DNA of 64,000 nt from Vagococcus coleopterorum. GTDB taxonomy: Bacteria; Bacillota; Bacilli; Lactobacillales; Vagococcaceae. This document shows, piece by piece, positions 42,514 through 52,236 of the stretch (within the stretch, counting starts at the first letter, position 1; the number at the start of each line of letters is the position of its first letter). The notes beneath the pieces were generated by a model. It saw only the letters and a program-made list of their open reading frames with translations. It did no database searches and was not told where the DNA came from. The stretch is taken from the NCBI RefSeq assembly GCF_011303955.1, contig NZ_CP049886.1:62001-126000 (forward strand), read 5' to 3'. The position numbers were made by a program, and so were the translations under genes.

Positions 42514-43536
42514 ATGTATCCGCAAACGCAAAAACATATCGTAAAAATGATGGCAGAACAAGTCATGCCAGGGGCTAATGTTGGTTTTATCAAAGATGGC
42601 GAACGTGTCATCACGACCCTTGGTCACGCTCAAATCATCCCTACTTGCGAACCACTGACACCATCCCATCTCTATGATGTGGCTTCTCTAACAAAAGTGA
42701 TTGGCACCACCACCCTAATCTTACAATTATGGGAAGATGGCAAACTGGATATTTCAAAACCCCTACATGATTATTATCCAGCTTTTGAAAATCAAGATAT
42801 CACGATATTAGAATTACTGACTCACACCTCAGATGTTCAAGCTTATATTGAAAATCGTGACCAATTGTCGGCTGAAGAATTAAAGGCGGCTTTATTGCGT
42901 TTAAAACCAGGTTCAGAACAAGGACATAAAGTCGCCTACACTGATACAGGCTCGCTACTTTTAGGTTTCTATTTGGAAGAAGTTTATCAAAAACCGATTC
43001 AAACATTGATAACTGAAAGAGTTTTAAAACCACTGGCAATGAGTCACAGTACCTTTAAGCCTAACTCTGAACATGCTATCGCGCCGACAGAAAACCACCC
43101 GACTCGTGGCGTGATTAAAGGACAAGTCCACGACCCGAAAGCTTTCAAGTTAAAAGAAAACTGTGGTAGTGCTGGTTTATTTAGCACGATAGATGACTGT
43201 TTACTATTTGCTGAAACGCTTTTAAACAATGGGACAGCTCCTGATGGCCATCAACTATTAAAACCTGACACCGTCGAGCGTTTAATCAGCGATTGGACAA
43301 CTAACACCTCTCACCCACGTTCTTTAGGATGGGATTTATTACCCGGCCGCACTGCTAATTCACCGTTATTGTTCCATACTGGCTATACTGGCACCTTTAT
43401 GATCATCGATGTGTCTCAGCAAGAAGCCTTTGTCTTTTTATCCAATCGCGTCCACCCCGTGGACCATCGTCAAGCCTACATTGACGAACGAAATAAATTA
43501 CTAGAAATCTACTTGTCAGAAAAGAAGAATTCCTAA
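42514..43536 (+). CDS. Beta-lactamase-fold serine hydrolase (class C/EstB-like)
   Basis: A 340-residue protein without a signal peptide. The SxxK motif is DVASLTKVIGTTTL (Ser and Lys). The second motif is VAYTDTGSLLLG, YTD in place of the YxN of class C beta-lactamases and D-peptidases. LLTHTSDV and FHTGYTGTFMIID (HTG, replacing KTG) complete the site. These features suit an esterase or D-aminopeptidase-like hydrolase rather than a true beta-lactamase. It precedes manA but probably has a separate transcript. GAAAGGAG precedes the ATG. Confidence 0.88.
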   Translation: MYPQTQKHIVKMMAEQVMPGANVGFIKDGERVITTLGHAQIIPTCEPLTPSHLYDVASLTKVIGTTTLILQLWEDGKLDISKPLHDYYPAFENQDITILELLTHTSDVQAYIENRDQLSAEELKAALLRLKPGSEQGHKVAYTDTGSLLLGFYLEEVYQKPIQTLITERVLKPLAMSHSTFKPNSEHAIAPTENHPTRGVIKGQVHDPKAFKLKENCGSAGLFSTIDDCLLFAETLLNNGTAPDGHQLLKPDTVERLISDWTTNTSHPRSLGWDLLPGRTANSPLLFHTGYTGTFMIIDVSQQEAFVFLSNRVHPVDHRQAYIDERNKLLEIYLSEKKNS

Positions 43537-43541
43537 GTTTC

Positions 43542-43550
43542 TGCTATAAT
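43542..43550 (+). promoter_or_regulatory. Extended -10 promoter for manA
   Basis: TGCTATAAT just after the hydrolase stop and 31 bases before the manA start; no good -35. Confidence 0.55.
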
Positions 43551-43581
43551 AAACAAGATTAATCCATTGGAGGTAATAACT

Positions 43582-44556
43582 ATGACACAACCACTATTCT
43601 TAACTCCCGTCTTCCAAGAAAAAATCTGGGGCGGTAAAAAATTAGCAACAAACTTTGACTACCAATTACCAAGTGACAAAACTGGCGAATGTTGGGCCAT
43701 CAGTGCTCATCCAAACGGCACATGTACCATTGAAAATGGTCCCTTCAAAGGCCAAACGTTAGACCAATTATGGACGAACCAACCTGAATTATTCGGCAAT
43801 CCCGAAGGACCTGTTTTCCCTTTACTAACAAAAATTTTAGATGCAGATGATGACTTATCAGTCCAAGTTCACCCTGATGACGCTTACGGTATGGAGCATG
43901 AGGGCGAATTAGGAAAAACTGAATGTTGGTACATTATCGATGCAGATGAAGGCGCTGAAATCATTTATGGTCACCACGCTAAAACTCGTGAAGAGTTAGA
44001 AAGCATGATTAAAGATGGTAACTGGGATGACTTGTTACGCCGCATTAAAGTTAAAAAAGGCGAATTCTACTTCGTGCCAAGTGGTACAATTCACGCAATC
44101 GGTGCTGGTATCATGATTTTAGAAACCCAACAAAGTAGTGACACGACTTACCGTGTTTATGATTACGATCGTTTAGGTGATGATGGTCAACCGCGTGAGT
44201 TGCACATTCAACAATCTGTTGATGTTTCAATGGTGCCACACGTTGATCCAACTTCTGCGATTAAAGAAACATTAATTGGTAAATCAAAAATCATTGAGTA
44301 TGTTCGGACACCTTTCTTCAACGTTTATGAATGGCAAGTAAATGGCATGATAGATTTCAAACAAGCTGCTCCTTATACATTGGTTAGCGTGATTGATGGT
44401 GCTGGGAATTTAGTTATTACTGATGAAGAAACTGGCGAAACTAACACTTTCGAAATTGCAAAAGGCACACACTTTATCCTACCGAATCAAATTAAAGCAT
44501 GGCACTTAGAAGGCGAATTACAAATTCTCGCTTCTGAACCAGGCTCTGAACTATAA
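43582..44556 (+). CDS. manA: Mannose-6-phosphate isomerase, class I
   Basis: Interconverts mannose-6-P and fructose-6-P. The 324-residue cupin enzyme has PVFQEKIWGGKKLA at the N terminus, Zn2+ ligands in SVQVHPDDAYGMEHEG (His) and KTECWYIIDADEGAEI (Glu), and GTIHAIGAGIMILETQQSSDTTYRVYDY (His plus the family signature). The ATG at 43582 is fixed by GGAGGT 7 bases upstream. A terminator follows. Confidence 0.96.
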   Translation: MTQPLFLTPVFQEKIWGGKKLATNFDYQLPSDKTGECWAISAHPNGTCTIENGPFKGQTLDQLWTNQPELFGNPEGPVFPLLTKILDADDDLSVQVHPDDAYGMEHEGELGKTECWYIIDADEGAEIIYGHHAKTREELESMIKDGNWDDLLRRIKVKKGEFYFVPSGTIHAIGAGIMILETQQSSDTTYRVYDYDRLGDDGQPRELHIQQSVDVSMVPHVDPTSAIKETLIGKSKIIEYVRTPFFNVYEWQVNGMIDFKQAAPYTLVSVIDGAGNLVITDEETGETNTFEIAKGTHFILPNQIKAWHLEGELQILASEPGSEL

Positions 44557-44590
44557 AAAAAGCAACTGACTTTTGTCAGCTGCTTTTTTT
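44557..44590. terminator. Bidirectional terminator (manA / kup)
   Basis: AGCAACTGAC / GTCAGCTGCT stem (one mismatch) with TTTT loop and A and T runs on either side. Confidence 0.88.
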
Positions 44591-44593
44591 ATT

Positions 44594-46666
44594 TTAAACT
44601 TCAGTTAGTTCTCCTTGATCCTCATCATCATCTGAATCAGATAAGAAGTCATGAACTTGAATTTGATTTAATTGATCACATTTCAAATGCATTTTGTGAC
44701 CAGCAATGCTCATCGGTACTTTTTCAGTTACCACATCACTAAATTGTAAACCAAACCAACGAGCTGGCGATGTTGCCACTGATTTAATGGCTAACTTCGC
44801 TTGCATGATCATCCGGTCGAAGCCTGATAAGTCTGATTTGCGTGATAGTTCACTGCGAATTAAGACGAAGCAGAAATCGCCGACTTCACGGCCTGGATAA
44901 ATGGTATATTTCTGAGGTTGTTTCGCTAATTTACCTTCTTCCATTAAATCGTAGACAATCCGGCGTAAGTATAAGTTAACATCTTGGTTGACACGGAAAC
45001 CTAAACGTAATTGCACATTGACAATGTGGTCAGTATCCATCATATCAACATGATACTCTTTCGTGTAAGGTTCATCCGTCACTACAACGTTAACGAACCA
45101 ATAAACTTTGGCACGTTTGGGTTTTTTATCTAAAATTGAGTACATAATCTCGCGACCAATTTTATGACCTTTCAAATTATCTGTTAAGAAGACAGCATTT
45201 GTTTGATATAACGGAATGCTTTCATCATGACTTAAGGCGCTTAATTGATCTGTGTAATCATATAAAGACACGCGTTCTGATAAACGCTCTTGGATAATTG
45301 AGCCTTTTTCCCAAATGAACATAATCGCTAGGATCGCTAAAGCAATTAAGACTGCCACAAAACCACCGTGGAAGAATTTAGTCGCACTAGAAATAAAGAA
45401 GATGGTTTCAATCGTTCCAAAGAATAAGAAAATGCTATAAGCAATAATTCGCGGAACACGACGTTGCAATAAGTAGAACAATAATAAAACTGTTGTCATC
45501 AACATTGTCACAGTAATCGCTAAACCATAAGCTGCTTCCATCTTCGCTGATGTTCTAAAACCTAAAACAACCATGATACAAGTGACTAGTAACATTGAGT
45601 TCACCGCAGGAATATAAAGTTGTCCTTTGTGATCCGTTGGGTAAATAATTCTAAATCTAGGTAATAATCTTAACTTAACTGCTTCTGATACTAATGTGTA
45701 TGAGCCTGAAATTAATGCTTGTGAGGCAATCACTGCGGCAATTGTCGCAAATACTACCCCAAAGACTGATAAACTCGGTGGCATCATGCGGAAGAATGGG
45801 TTTAACATTTCCACACTTTGGTAATACGCATCATCTTTTACTGATAGAATCCAGGCTGCTTGACCGAAGTAATTTAAAATCAAACAAATTTTAATATATG
45901 GCCAACTACCTAAAATATTTTTACGACCAACATGTCCCATGTCAGAATACAATGCTTCTGCACCTGTCGTCGCAAGGAAAACACTTCCTAAAATAAATAA
46001 GCCGGCTTTGTTTTCAGGACTGAATAATAATTGAATCGCATAATAAGGGTTTAAGGCTCTTAACACGCCTGGGTTATCCATAAAGTTATAGAAACCAATG
46101 GCACCTAAGAAAGTAAACCAACCTAACATTGCTGGACCAAAGGCTTTCCCAACTTTTTCTGTTCCGAAACGTTGGATCATAAATAAAACGATAATAATGG
46201 TTATTGTAATGCCAATAATAATGTTTTGATTATTGCCAAAAACATCGTAGAAGGCTGGAATCCCACGCAACCCTTCAATAGCTGTGGTGATTGTCACGGC
46301 TGGTGTTAAAATCCCATCAGCTAGCAAAGCCGCACCACCAATCATCGCTGGGATGATTAAATAACGACTATATTTTCTAACTAAGGTATAAAGTGAGAAA
46401 ATCCCACCCTCACCATGGTTGTCCGCACGCAAGGCAATCAAGACATACTTAACCGTTGTTAACAGTGTCAATGTCCAAACAATCAATGAGACCGCTCCGA
46501 CAATAAAGTTTTCTGACACTTGGGCTAGTCCGCCATTACCTTCAATAATAGCTTTCATTACATATAATGGACTTGTACCAATATCTCCATAAACAACTCC
46601 CATGGCTACTAAAGCGCCACCTAGTTTAAACTTATCTAAACGACGATCTTTCTTTTCTAAACTCAT
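44594..46666 (-). CDS. kup: Potassium uptake protein Kup
   Basis: K+/H+ symporter of about 690 residues with 12 membrane segments and a cytoplasmic C-terminal domain. Motifs are [58 protein letters not shown] and [17 protein letters not shown], all classic Kup. The ATG at 46666 has AGGAGG 7 bases upstream; the frame continues upstream to 46732 (start of [13 protein letters not shown]) without a ribosome site. It has a 187-base leader from a strong promoter. C-di-AMP control is common for such transporters in this group but is not shown here. Confidence 0.95.
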   Translation of the reverse strand: MSLEKKDRRLDKFKLGGALVAMGVVYGDIGTSPLYVMKAIIEGNGGLAQVSENFIVGAVSLIVWTLTLLTTVKYVLIALRADNHGEGGIFSLYTLVRKYSRYLIIPAMIGGAALLADGILTPAVTITTAIEGLRGIPAFYDVFGNNQNIIIGITITIIIVLFMIQRFGTEKVGKAFGPAMLGWFTFLGAIGFYNFMDNPGVLRALNPYYAIQLLFSPENKAGLFILGSVFLATTGAEALYSDMGHVGRKNILGSWPYIKICLILNYFGQAAWILSVKDDAYYQSVEMLNPFFRMMPPSLSVFGVVFATIAAVIASQALISGSYTLVSEAVKLRLLPRFRIIYPTDHKGQLYIPAVNSMLLVTCIMVVLGFRTSAKMEAAYGLAITVTMLMTTVLLLFYLLQRRVPRIIAYSIFLFFGTIETIFFISSATKFFHGGFVAVLIALAILAIMFIWEKGSIIQERLSERVSLYDYTDQLSALSHDESIPLYQTNAVFLTDNLKGHKIGREIMYSILDKKPKRAKVYWFVNVVVTDEPYTKEYHVDMMDTDHIVNVQLRLGFRVNQDVNLYLRRIVYDLMEEGKLAKQPQKYTIYPGREVGDFCFVLIRSELSRKSDLSGFDRMIMQAKLAIKSVATSPARWFGLQFSDVVTEKVPMSIAGHKMHLKCDQLNQIQVHDFLSDSDDDEDQGELTEV

Positions 46667-46852
46667 CTTCTTTCCTCCTAACACTCTCCAAAATCTCCTG
46701 TATGTGTAACGAATGAGGCGTCCCTCTTCCATAATTTGAAAAACTTTTTATCACGCTCAACTTTTTTTGATATCTCCCTTTAAAATAATCGCTGTATCTT
46801 TTGGCACTAAAGGGATTGACACTTTTCTATTTTATGTCATTTTTGAACCGAT
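46667..46852 (-). other. Long structured leader of kup
   Basis: About 187 bases between the probable transcript start and the kup ATG. It contains CCCTTTA (46776-46782) and TAAAGGG (46808-46814), which can pair with a 25-base loop, and a 22-codon in-frame extension of kup with many Arg/Lys. It does not show the conserved cores of the ydaO (c-di-AMP) riboswitch as I know them. Confidence 0.4.
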
Positions 46853-46859
46853 GAAGCAT

Positions 46860-46887
46860 ATTATATGCCTTTAAAACTAAAAGTCAA
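46860..46887 (-). promoter_or_regulatory. Sigma-A promoter for kup
   Basis: Minus-strand TTGACT (46882-46887), 16-base spacer, TATAAT (46860-46865). Confidence 0.75.
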
Positions 46888-47011
46888 TCAAGATTTTCAA
46901 CTTTTTTCTGAAAAAAACTTCTGGTCTTTTTTTACTAAATTTGTCATCATAAAAACTTATTTAAAAGCGGTCATTTTTAACCTCTATTTTTTATCTTTTC
47001 ACCCTAGTCTG

Positions 47012-47020
47012 TGTTAAAAT
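47012..47020 (+). promoter_or_regulatory. Extended -10 promoter for the yfhO-like gene
   Basis: TGTTAAAAT 37 bases before the start codon; an AT-rich tract lies upstream. Between here and the kup promoter (46888-47011) nothing else is seen except T-rich runs. Confidence 0.5.
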
Positions 47021-47056
47021 AAAGCCTACATACACGATGATTAGGAGCTACCTTTT

Positions 47057-49687
47057 ATGAAAGAAAAATTAAAGCGTGTTTTAAAAACACCTTATCCATA
47101 CTTAGCATTTTTTATTCCCGTTATTATCATGGCAATCAAATATGCCACCCTTGGTATTTATTGGGGCAGTGATCGGACCTTATTAGCCAGCGATGCTTTT
47201 TCACAATTTTCAAATTTCCACGCTAGTTTTAATAACGTCTTAAAAGGGGACCAAAGTATTTTTTACACTTGGAACTCTTCCCTCGGTCTCAACTATTGGG
47301 CTTTGATTGCCTACTATTTAGGGGGGATTTTCACGCCGTTGGTTTTCTTCTTTAAAAACAATCAAATTCCAGATGTGATTTACTTATTAACCTTATTAAA
47401 AATTGGTTTAGCCGGCTTAAGCTTTTGGGTCTTTTCGAAGCGTACCTACAAACTGCAATCATTTACTCATGTAGCCTTAGCCGTTAGCTATGCTTTAATG
47501 TCTTATGTGACGGTTCATGCTGAATTAATCATGTGGTTGGACGCCTTTATATACTTACCACTTGTCTTTTTAGGCTTACAGCGTTTAATGGAAGAAAAAA
47601 AACCTTTACTTCTATTTATTAGTTACTTTTTGCTATTTGTATCTAACTTCTATTTTGGATTCATGATCGGCGTTCTGTCCTTCCTTTATTACTTCGCTAA
47701 AACAATTGGACAATGGGAGCGTTACAAAAAAACGATTCCTCATTATTTGATTACCTCATTATTAGCAGGTGGGGCTTCAATGGTCATGATTTTACCAACA
47801 GTTTTTGATTTACAAGCTAATGGAGAAGGGTTAAACCCTCTCCTAATGAAAAAAACCGAAGCAACTGGTCTCTTCGATTTCTTTATTAAAAATATGATTG
47901 GGGTCTACGACACAACTAAATATGGCTCAATTCCATTTATTTATATTGGTTTAATCCCACTTGTTTTCTGTCTTTTCTATTTCTTATCGAATCGTTTCCC
48001 ACTGAAACAAAAACTTTTATACGGCGGTATCTTTGCTTTTATTACCGCTAGTTTCTACTTTGAGCCGCTAAACTTATTCTGGCATGGTTTCCACTTCCCT
48101 AATATGTTTTTATTCAGATATAGTTTTGCTTTTTCATTCTTAGTGATTGTTTTAGCCGGCTATGGCATGGAAGCATTCACTAAAAAAGAAGCCCCAAAAT
48201 TAATTGCGCTGAGCCTTAGCTTGATGGGGATTTTCGCGATTGTCTTCGCCTTTAATCATACTGGCCAATACGAGTATTTAAAATGGCAAAACTTAGCTTT
48301 CACCTTAATCTTTTTAGTCCTTTACCTAGCTGGACTACTTTATTACTTACGTATTCGTAACGTCTTTGGAAAAGTGGCACCTGTCTATATGAGACGGTTT
48401 GCCTTTGTCTTGTTACTATTAATGTCTTTAGAAGCTAGTGTCAATACGCACTTTATTTTAAATGGCGTGAAAAAAGATTGGAACTATCCATCACGTAGTT
48501 TATATAGCGGACCTTACAAAGACTATAAAGAGGCAGTGGATCATTCTAAAAAAGAAGATAACGACTTCTTCTACCGCATGGAATCGCTAGACTCTGTTTC
48601 AGCCAACGACAGCATTAACTATGGCTATCATGGTCTAAGTCAGTTTTCATCTATCCGCAATACAAATAGTGCCCAATTGTTAAATAAACTTGGTTTCCGT
48701 TCTCGCGGTGCCAATGCTAATACTCGCTATGAAAATAACACCTTGATGATGGATTCTCTCTTTGGTATTAAATATAACTTATCAAAAAATCCCCCTCAAA
48801 AAGATGGCTTTACTGAAAGTTATCGCAATGACACTTACAAAGTTAACAAAAATGAACACGCCCTTGGTCTAGGCGTTTTAGCTCCAAACTCATTAGCCGA
48901 TTTAACACTAAAAGATAACAATGTTCTTGGTAATCAAACAGACTTTATCAACAGCTTAACTGGTAAAACAGATTTATTCTATACGCAATCTACACCAAAA
49001 GTGGTTGAGTCGAATAATGTGGAACAGCAAAAAAATGACAAAGGGAATATTATTACTTACCAAGAAAAAGAAGGTAATATTGGCAAGAAAATTACTTTCT
49101 CTGTTACTGTTCCTGCTGGTCGTCAAGCTTACTTAAGGCTGCAGCCAACTGACTTTAATCAAATTAAGTCCTCAACAGCTGAAGTTAGTATTAACGGCTT
49201 ACGACATAAGACCCAGTTAAAAAATAATGGTGAATTTTACAACCTAGGAAATTACTTAGTCGCTACGGAAATCACCTTTACATTAGAATTGTACGGAACA
49301 CCTGCTGTTAGTCTATTTGAACCAACGGTAATTTTCTTAAACTTAGACAATTACCACTCAGCCATGAAGCAACTTGCTGAAAAACGTGTTGACTTTACAG
49401 TGACTGGTCGGAAAGCGACTGCTGAGGTCAACCTGGAAAAAGATCAACTTTTAATGACAACGATTCCCTATGATAAAGGTTGGACAGCCTATGTCGATGG
49501 TAAAAAAACTAAAACAACTGATTTAGATGATGCTTTACTAACATTACCGCTGAAAGCTGGTAGCCATCAAATCAAACTTGTCTTTTTACCCCAAGGTTTC
49601 TTAATTGGGTTTAGTTTATTCATTATCTGTTTTATTTTGTTCAGTCTGTATCTCTACATTTTAAGAAAACAAAAAAATAAGCCATAG
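47057..49687 (+). CDS. YfhO-family polytopic membrane protein (GT-C-like glycosyltransferase)
   Basis: An 876-residue protein. About 12 membrane segments fill residues 1-470, followed by a large extracellular domain and a final membrane segment (FLIGFSLFIICFILFSLYLY). Motifs such as ASDAFSQFSNFHASF, NYWALIAYYLGG, AELIMWLDAFIYLPLV, YFGFMIGVLSFLYYF and near the end TTIPYDKGWTAYVDG match YfhO. In Gram-positives, YfhO-type GT-C enzymes decorate lipoteichoic or wall teichoic acid with sugars outside the membrane. That role here is inferred. AGGAG lies 9 bases before the ATG. Confidence 0.9.
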   Translation: MKEKLKRVLKTPYPYLAFFIPVIIMAIKYATLGIYWGSDRTLLASDAFSQFSNFHASFNNVLKGDQSIFYTWNSSLGLNYWALIAYYLGGIFTPLVFFFKNNQIPDVIYLLTLLKIGLAGLSFWVFSKRTYKLQSFTHVALAVSYALMSYVTVHAELIMWLDAFIYLPLVFLGLQRLMEEKKPLLLFISYFLLFVSNFYFGFMIGVLSFLYYFAKTIGQWERYKKTIPHYLITSLLAGGASMVMILPTVFDLQANGEGLNPLLMKKTEATGLFDFFIKNMIGVYDTTKYGSIPFIYIGLIPLVFCLFYFLSNRFPLKQKLLYGGIFAFITASFYFEPLNLFWHGFHFPNMFLFRYSFAFSFLVIVLAGYGMEAFTKKEAPKLIALSLSLMGIFAIVFAFNHTGQYEYLKWQNLAFTLIFLVLYLAGLLYYLRIRNVFGKVAPVYMRRFAFVLLLLMSLEASVNTHFILNGVKKDWNYPSRSLYSGPYKDYKEAVDHSKKEDNDFFYRMESLDSVSANDSINYGYHGLSQFSSIRNTNSAQLLNKLGFRSRGANANTRYENNTLMMDSLFGIKYNLSKNPPQKDGFTESYRNDTYKVNKNEHALGLGVLAPNSLADLTLKDNNVLGNQTDFINSLTGKTDLFYTQSTPKVVESNNVEQQKNDKGNIITYQEKEGNIGKKITFSVTVPAGRQAYLRLQPTDFNQIKSSTAEVSINGLRHKTQLKNNGEFYNLGNYLVATEITFTLELYGTPAVSLFEPTVIFLNLDNYHSAMKQLAEKRVDFTVTGRKATAEVNLEKDQLLMTTIPYDKGWTAYVDGKKTKTTDLDDALLTLPLKAGSHQIKLVFLPQGFLIGFSLFIICFILFSLYLYILRKQKNKP

Positions 49688-49712
49688 GAGCAGTTGCTCA
49701 TGTGGCTTATTT
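49675..49712. terminator. Bidirectional terminator hairpin (yfhO / ABC permease)
   Basis: AAATAAGCCA / TGGCTTATTT with an inner GAGCA / TGCTC stem. The outer stem overlaps the yfhO stop and the end of the permease gene. Confidence 0.75.
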
Positions 49713-50456
49713 CCATTTCAAGAATCGGTAAGCAATTAAATCAATCAATAAGAATAAAATAAAACCAATTGTACTCAAGACCAAAATCGCTCCGTACATT
49801 GCTGGATAATCCATTCTTAACCAATAATCCATAATCAAATGTCCCATCCCAAATTTCGTTCCATAGTTTTCAGCGAAGAATAAGACACTAATCGCTGTCC
49901 CTAAAGAAATTCGGCTTGTACTTAACATCGCACTTAAACTAGCTGGGAAGGTAATCATCGTAAACTTTTTCCACGGTGTAATTTGTAACCCTTCATAAAC
50001 ATCATATAGATGTTCCGGAATTTCCAAGATAGCATCACGAACGGATAAGACAATTTGTGGGAATAAAATCAAAATGACTAAAATGATTTTCGAAGTTTCA
50101 CCTAAACCAAATAGCAACATGATCATTGGTAACAGCGCTAGTTTAGGGATAGGATAAGTTAAATAAATAATGGGATCTAAAATTTGATTGGCTTTTTTCG
50201 AGCGTCCCATTAAAATTCCTAGTCCCCCACCCAAAATTAGAGCAACTGCTAATCCAATAAAGATGCGACGCAAGCTCACTAAGATGTGCCAACCTAATTG
50301 ATCTTTGAACAAGTTAGGTAAGTTTTGATAGACTACTACAGGACTTGGTAAACTTGGCATATTTAACGCTAAACTAATTAACCACCAAAGTAGATGTAAA
50401 ATAATAATACCTAGTAATACGCCAACTAAGCGTTCTTTCATTTTCTTTTCTGCCAT
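49707..50456 (-). CDS. ABC importer permease (SsuC/TauC-type)
   Basis: A 249-residue permease with about six membrane segments. The EAA loop is VYEGLQITPWKKFTMITFPA, and VSLRRIFIGLAVALILGGGLGILMG is typical of the nitrate/sulfonate/taurine permease family. Substrates of this family include sulfonates, nitrate and thiamine precursors; the genes here do not decide between them. It is last in the SBP-ATPase-permease operon, 1 base after the ATPase stop. Confidence 0.9.
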   Translation of the reverse strand: MAEKKMKERLVGVLLGIIILHLLWWLISLALNMPSLPSPVVVYQNLPNLFKDQLGWHILVSLRRIFIGLAVALILGGGLGILMGRSKKANQILDPIIYLTYPIPKLALLPMIMLLFGLGETSKIILVILILFPQIVLSVRDAILEIPEHLYDVYEGLQITPWKKFTMITFPASLSAMLSTSRISLGTAISVLFFAENYGTKFGMGHLIMDYWLRMDYPAMYGAILVLSTIGFILFLLIDLIAYRFLKWK

Positions 50457-50457
50457 C

Positions 50458-51222
50458 TTAGTTTAACTCCTTTCTCAAAGAGTGAACCATTTGATAGAAA
50501 TCTGGTTTCTCACGTAAAGTAGTTAAATCTTGATTGGCATCAAACAAGGGATTGTCAATGACTTTGGTAATTGTTCCCGGTTGTCCTGCCATCACAATAA
50601 TTTTTTGACCCATCAGAATGGCTTCATCCACATCGTGAGTGATAAATAATGTCGTTCTAACTTTTTTCTGCCATGTTCTTAAAAATAACTGTTGCGCTTG
50701 TTCGCGACTGAAAGCATCTAATGCTGAGAATGGCTCATCTAATAATAAGAAGTCACTATCTGTTGCCAAACCACGAGCAATCGACACACGCTGTTGTTGC
50801 CCACCACTCATTTGATTAGGGAACTTATCTTGAATGGCAGTAATCGCCATATCTTCAAACAGCTGACTAACAATTGTATCATCAGTTTCTGACCAAGCTT
50901 TTTTCTTTTGGCTAATCTTTCTAGCAGCTCGCACCGCTTGACCAGCTGTTTGCCACGGCAATAAACCATAGTTTTGAGGAACAATCCCTATCATGTGTTG
51001 CTCTGGTTGAAAAGTAATGTCACCAATCATCATTGTGCCTGCTGATAACGGTAGCAAGCCGCTAATCAATTTTAGAAGAGTTGTTTTTCCGGTACCTGAC
51101 TGCCCGACAATCGTATAGATTGTCCCTTCCTCAAAAGACGCATTAATCTCAGCCAAAATTGGTTTGCCGCCAATTTCAACTGAGATTTTTTGTAAGTCTA
51201 AATTTTTATTTAACAAAGTCAT
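50458..51222 (-). CDS. ABC importer ATPase (SsuB/TauB-type)
   Basis: A 254-residue ATPase with Walker A IVGQSGTGKTTLLKLI, Q-loop IVPQNYGLLPWQTA, signature MSGGQQQRVSIARGLA, Walker B FLLLDEPFSALDAFSR and the switch LFITHDVDEAILMG. Its start overlaps the end of the binding protein gene by 17 bases and lacks a strong ribosome site, so coupled translation is likely. Confidence 0.93.
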   Translation of the reverse strand: MTLLNKNLDLQKISVEIGGKPILAEINASFEEGTIYTIVGQSGTGKTTLLKLISGLLPLSAGTMMIGDITFQPEQHMIGIVPQNYGLLPWQTAGQAVRAARKISQKKKAWSETDDTIVSQLFEDMAITAIQDKFPNQMSGGQQQRVSIARGLATDSDFLLLDEPFSALDAFSREQAQQLFLRTWQKKVRTTLFITHDVDEAILMGQKIIVMAGQPGTITKVIDNPLFDANQDLTTLREKPDFYQMVHSLRKELN

Positions 51223-52153
51223 TGTTCATAACATCTTTAGCAGTGATTTCTTTTGTTAACAATCCCTTTTCGATTGTCCACTCAAGGGCAGACGTCACAT
51301 CTGCTTCTTTAACTGCTTCGATTTCACCAAAGTCAGGTACTTCGATTAAATCTTTCATATCTTCTGGGAAACCAACATCTTTAATGAAAAGATCCATAAA
51401 TTCTGAACGATCATTTTCTTTAATATATGCTGAAGCTTCATTGTAAGCTGTCATCATACCTTTAATCGCATCATCATTTTTTTCGATAAATTTAGTATCA
51501 AAGATAATCGCGAAAGGATTAAAACCTAAGTCTTTTGTTGTTTGCACAACGTGCATGCCTTTAGCTTTACCAATTGTAACGAATGGTTCAGGTAAAATCG
51601 CTCCAGCTGTTTGACCTGCCCCTAAACGTTCTAAACGAGCTGGTACTGGTGGAATATTTTCAACTTTGATGTCAGCCATTGTCATATTAACATCTTTTAA
51701 CATCATATCCATAGCGTAAGCTGTTCCTGTTAATTCTGCGAAATCAACGCTTTTACCTTTTAAATCAGAAACTGTTTTTACAGATTCATCAGCACTAACT
51801 AAATCAAATTCATCATACGGTGCAGCTACTGTTTTAACGTCCATATCCCCTTGTTTGTATAAAGCTAACCCAACTAAATCAGAAATCACGCCATCGACTT
51901 CGCCAGCTTGGAAAGCAGCATCACGATCTGGTCCACTTTTAAATACTTCAAGTTCAATATTGATTCCTGCTTTTTTATCCATCTCAGCTTTATGAGCCAT
52001 TAAAAATGGAATGTTATCAGTTGATGGCATCACGCCTAAACGAACTGTTTTAATTTCTTTAGCAACGTCTTCTTTCTTTTCTCCAGGTGCACAAGCGACT
52101 AAAACTGTTGCAGCTAAGCCAACTGTTAGTAAGCTTAATAATGTTTTTTTCAT
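51206..52153 (-). CDS. Substrate-binding lipoprotein (SsuA/NMT1-like)
   Basis: A 315-residue lipoprotein: signal KKTLLSLLTVGLAATVLVAC with the lipidated cysteine at residue 21. The mature protein has the SsuA/NMT1/THI5-like pattern: VRLGVMPSTDNIPFLMAHK, DAAFQAGEVDGVISDLVGL, DLKGKSVDFAELTGTAYAMD, RLGAGQTAGAILPEPF and FNPFAIIFDTKFI. Ligand is unknown; thiamine-precursor, sulfonate and nitrate binders share this fold. GAGGGA lies upstream of the ATG. It heads the operon. Confidence 0.9.
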   Translation of the reverse strand: MKKTLLSLLTVGLAATVLVACAPGEKKEDVAKEIKTVRLGVMPSTDNIPFLMAHKAEMDKKAGINIELEVFKSGPDRDAAFQAGEVDGVISDLVGLALYKQGDMDVKTVAAPYDEFDLVSADESVKTVSDLKGKSVDFAELTGTAYAMDMMLKDVNMTMADIKVENIPPVPARLERLGAGQTAGAILPEPFVTIGKAKGMHVVQTTKDLGFNPFAIIFDTKFIEKNDDAIKGMMTAYNEASAYIKENDRSEFMDLFIKDVGFPEDMKDLIEVPDFGEIEAVKEADVTSALEWTIEKGLLTKEITAKDVMNNDFVK

Positions 52154-52236
52154 TACTTATCCCTCTTTCATGATCCACATATTTTTACATTTTTCATTTT
52201 ACACCAACGAACTGAGAAAACAATTTATTTGCTCAC

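Noticed and set aside
42514-43536. True beta-lactamase (resistance gene)
   Set aside because: No signal peptide; YTD and HTG replace the usual YxN and KTG motifs, so an esterase or peptidase-like hydrolase is more likely.
46667-46732. Upstream start of kup giving an extra 22 residues
   Set aside because: No ribosome site precedes 46732, whereas AGGAGG is ideally placed before 46666.
46667-46852. ydaO-type c-di-AMP riboswitch before kup
   Set aside because: The conserved segments of that motif as I know them are not visible; reported as an unexplained leader instead.
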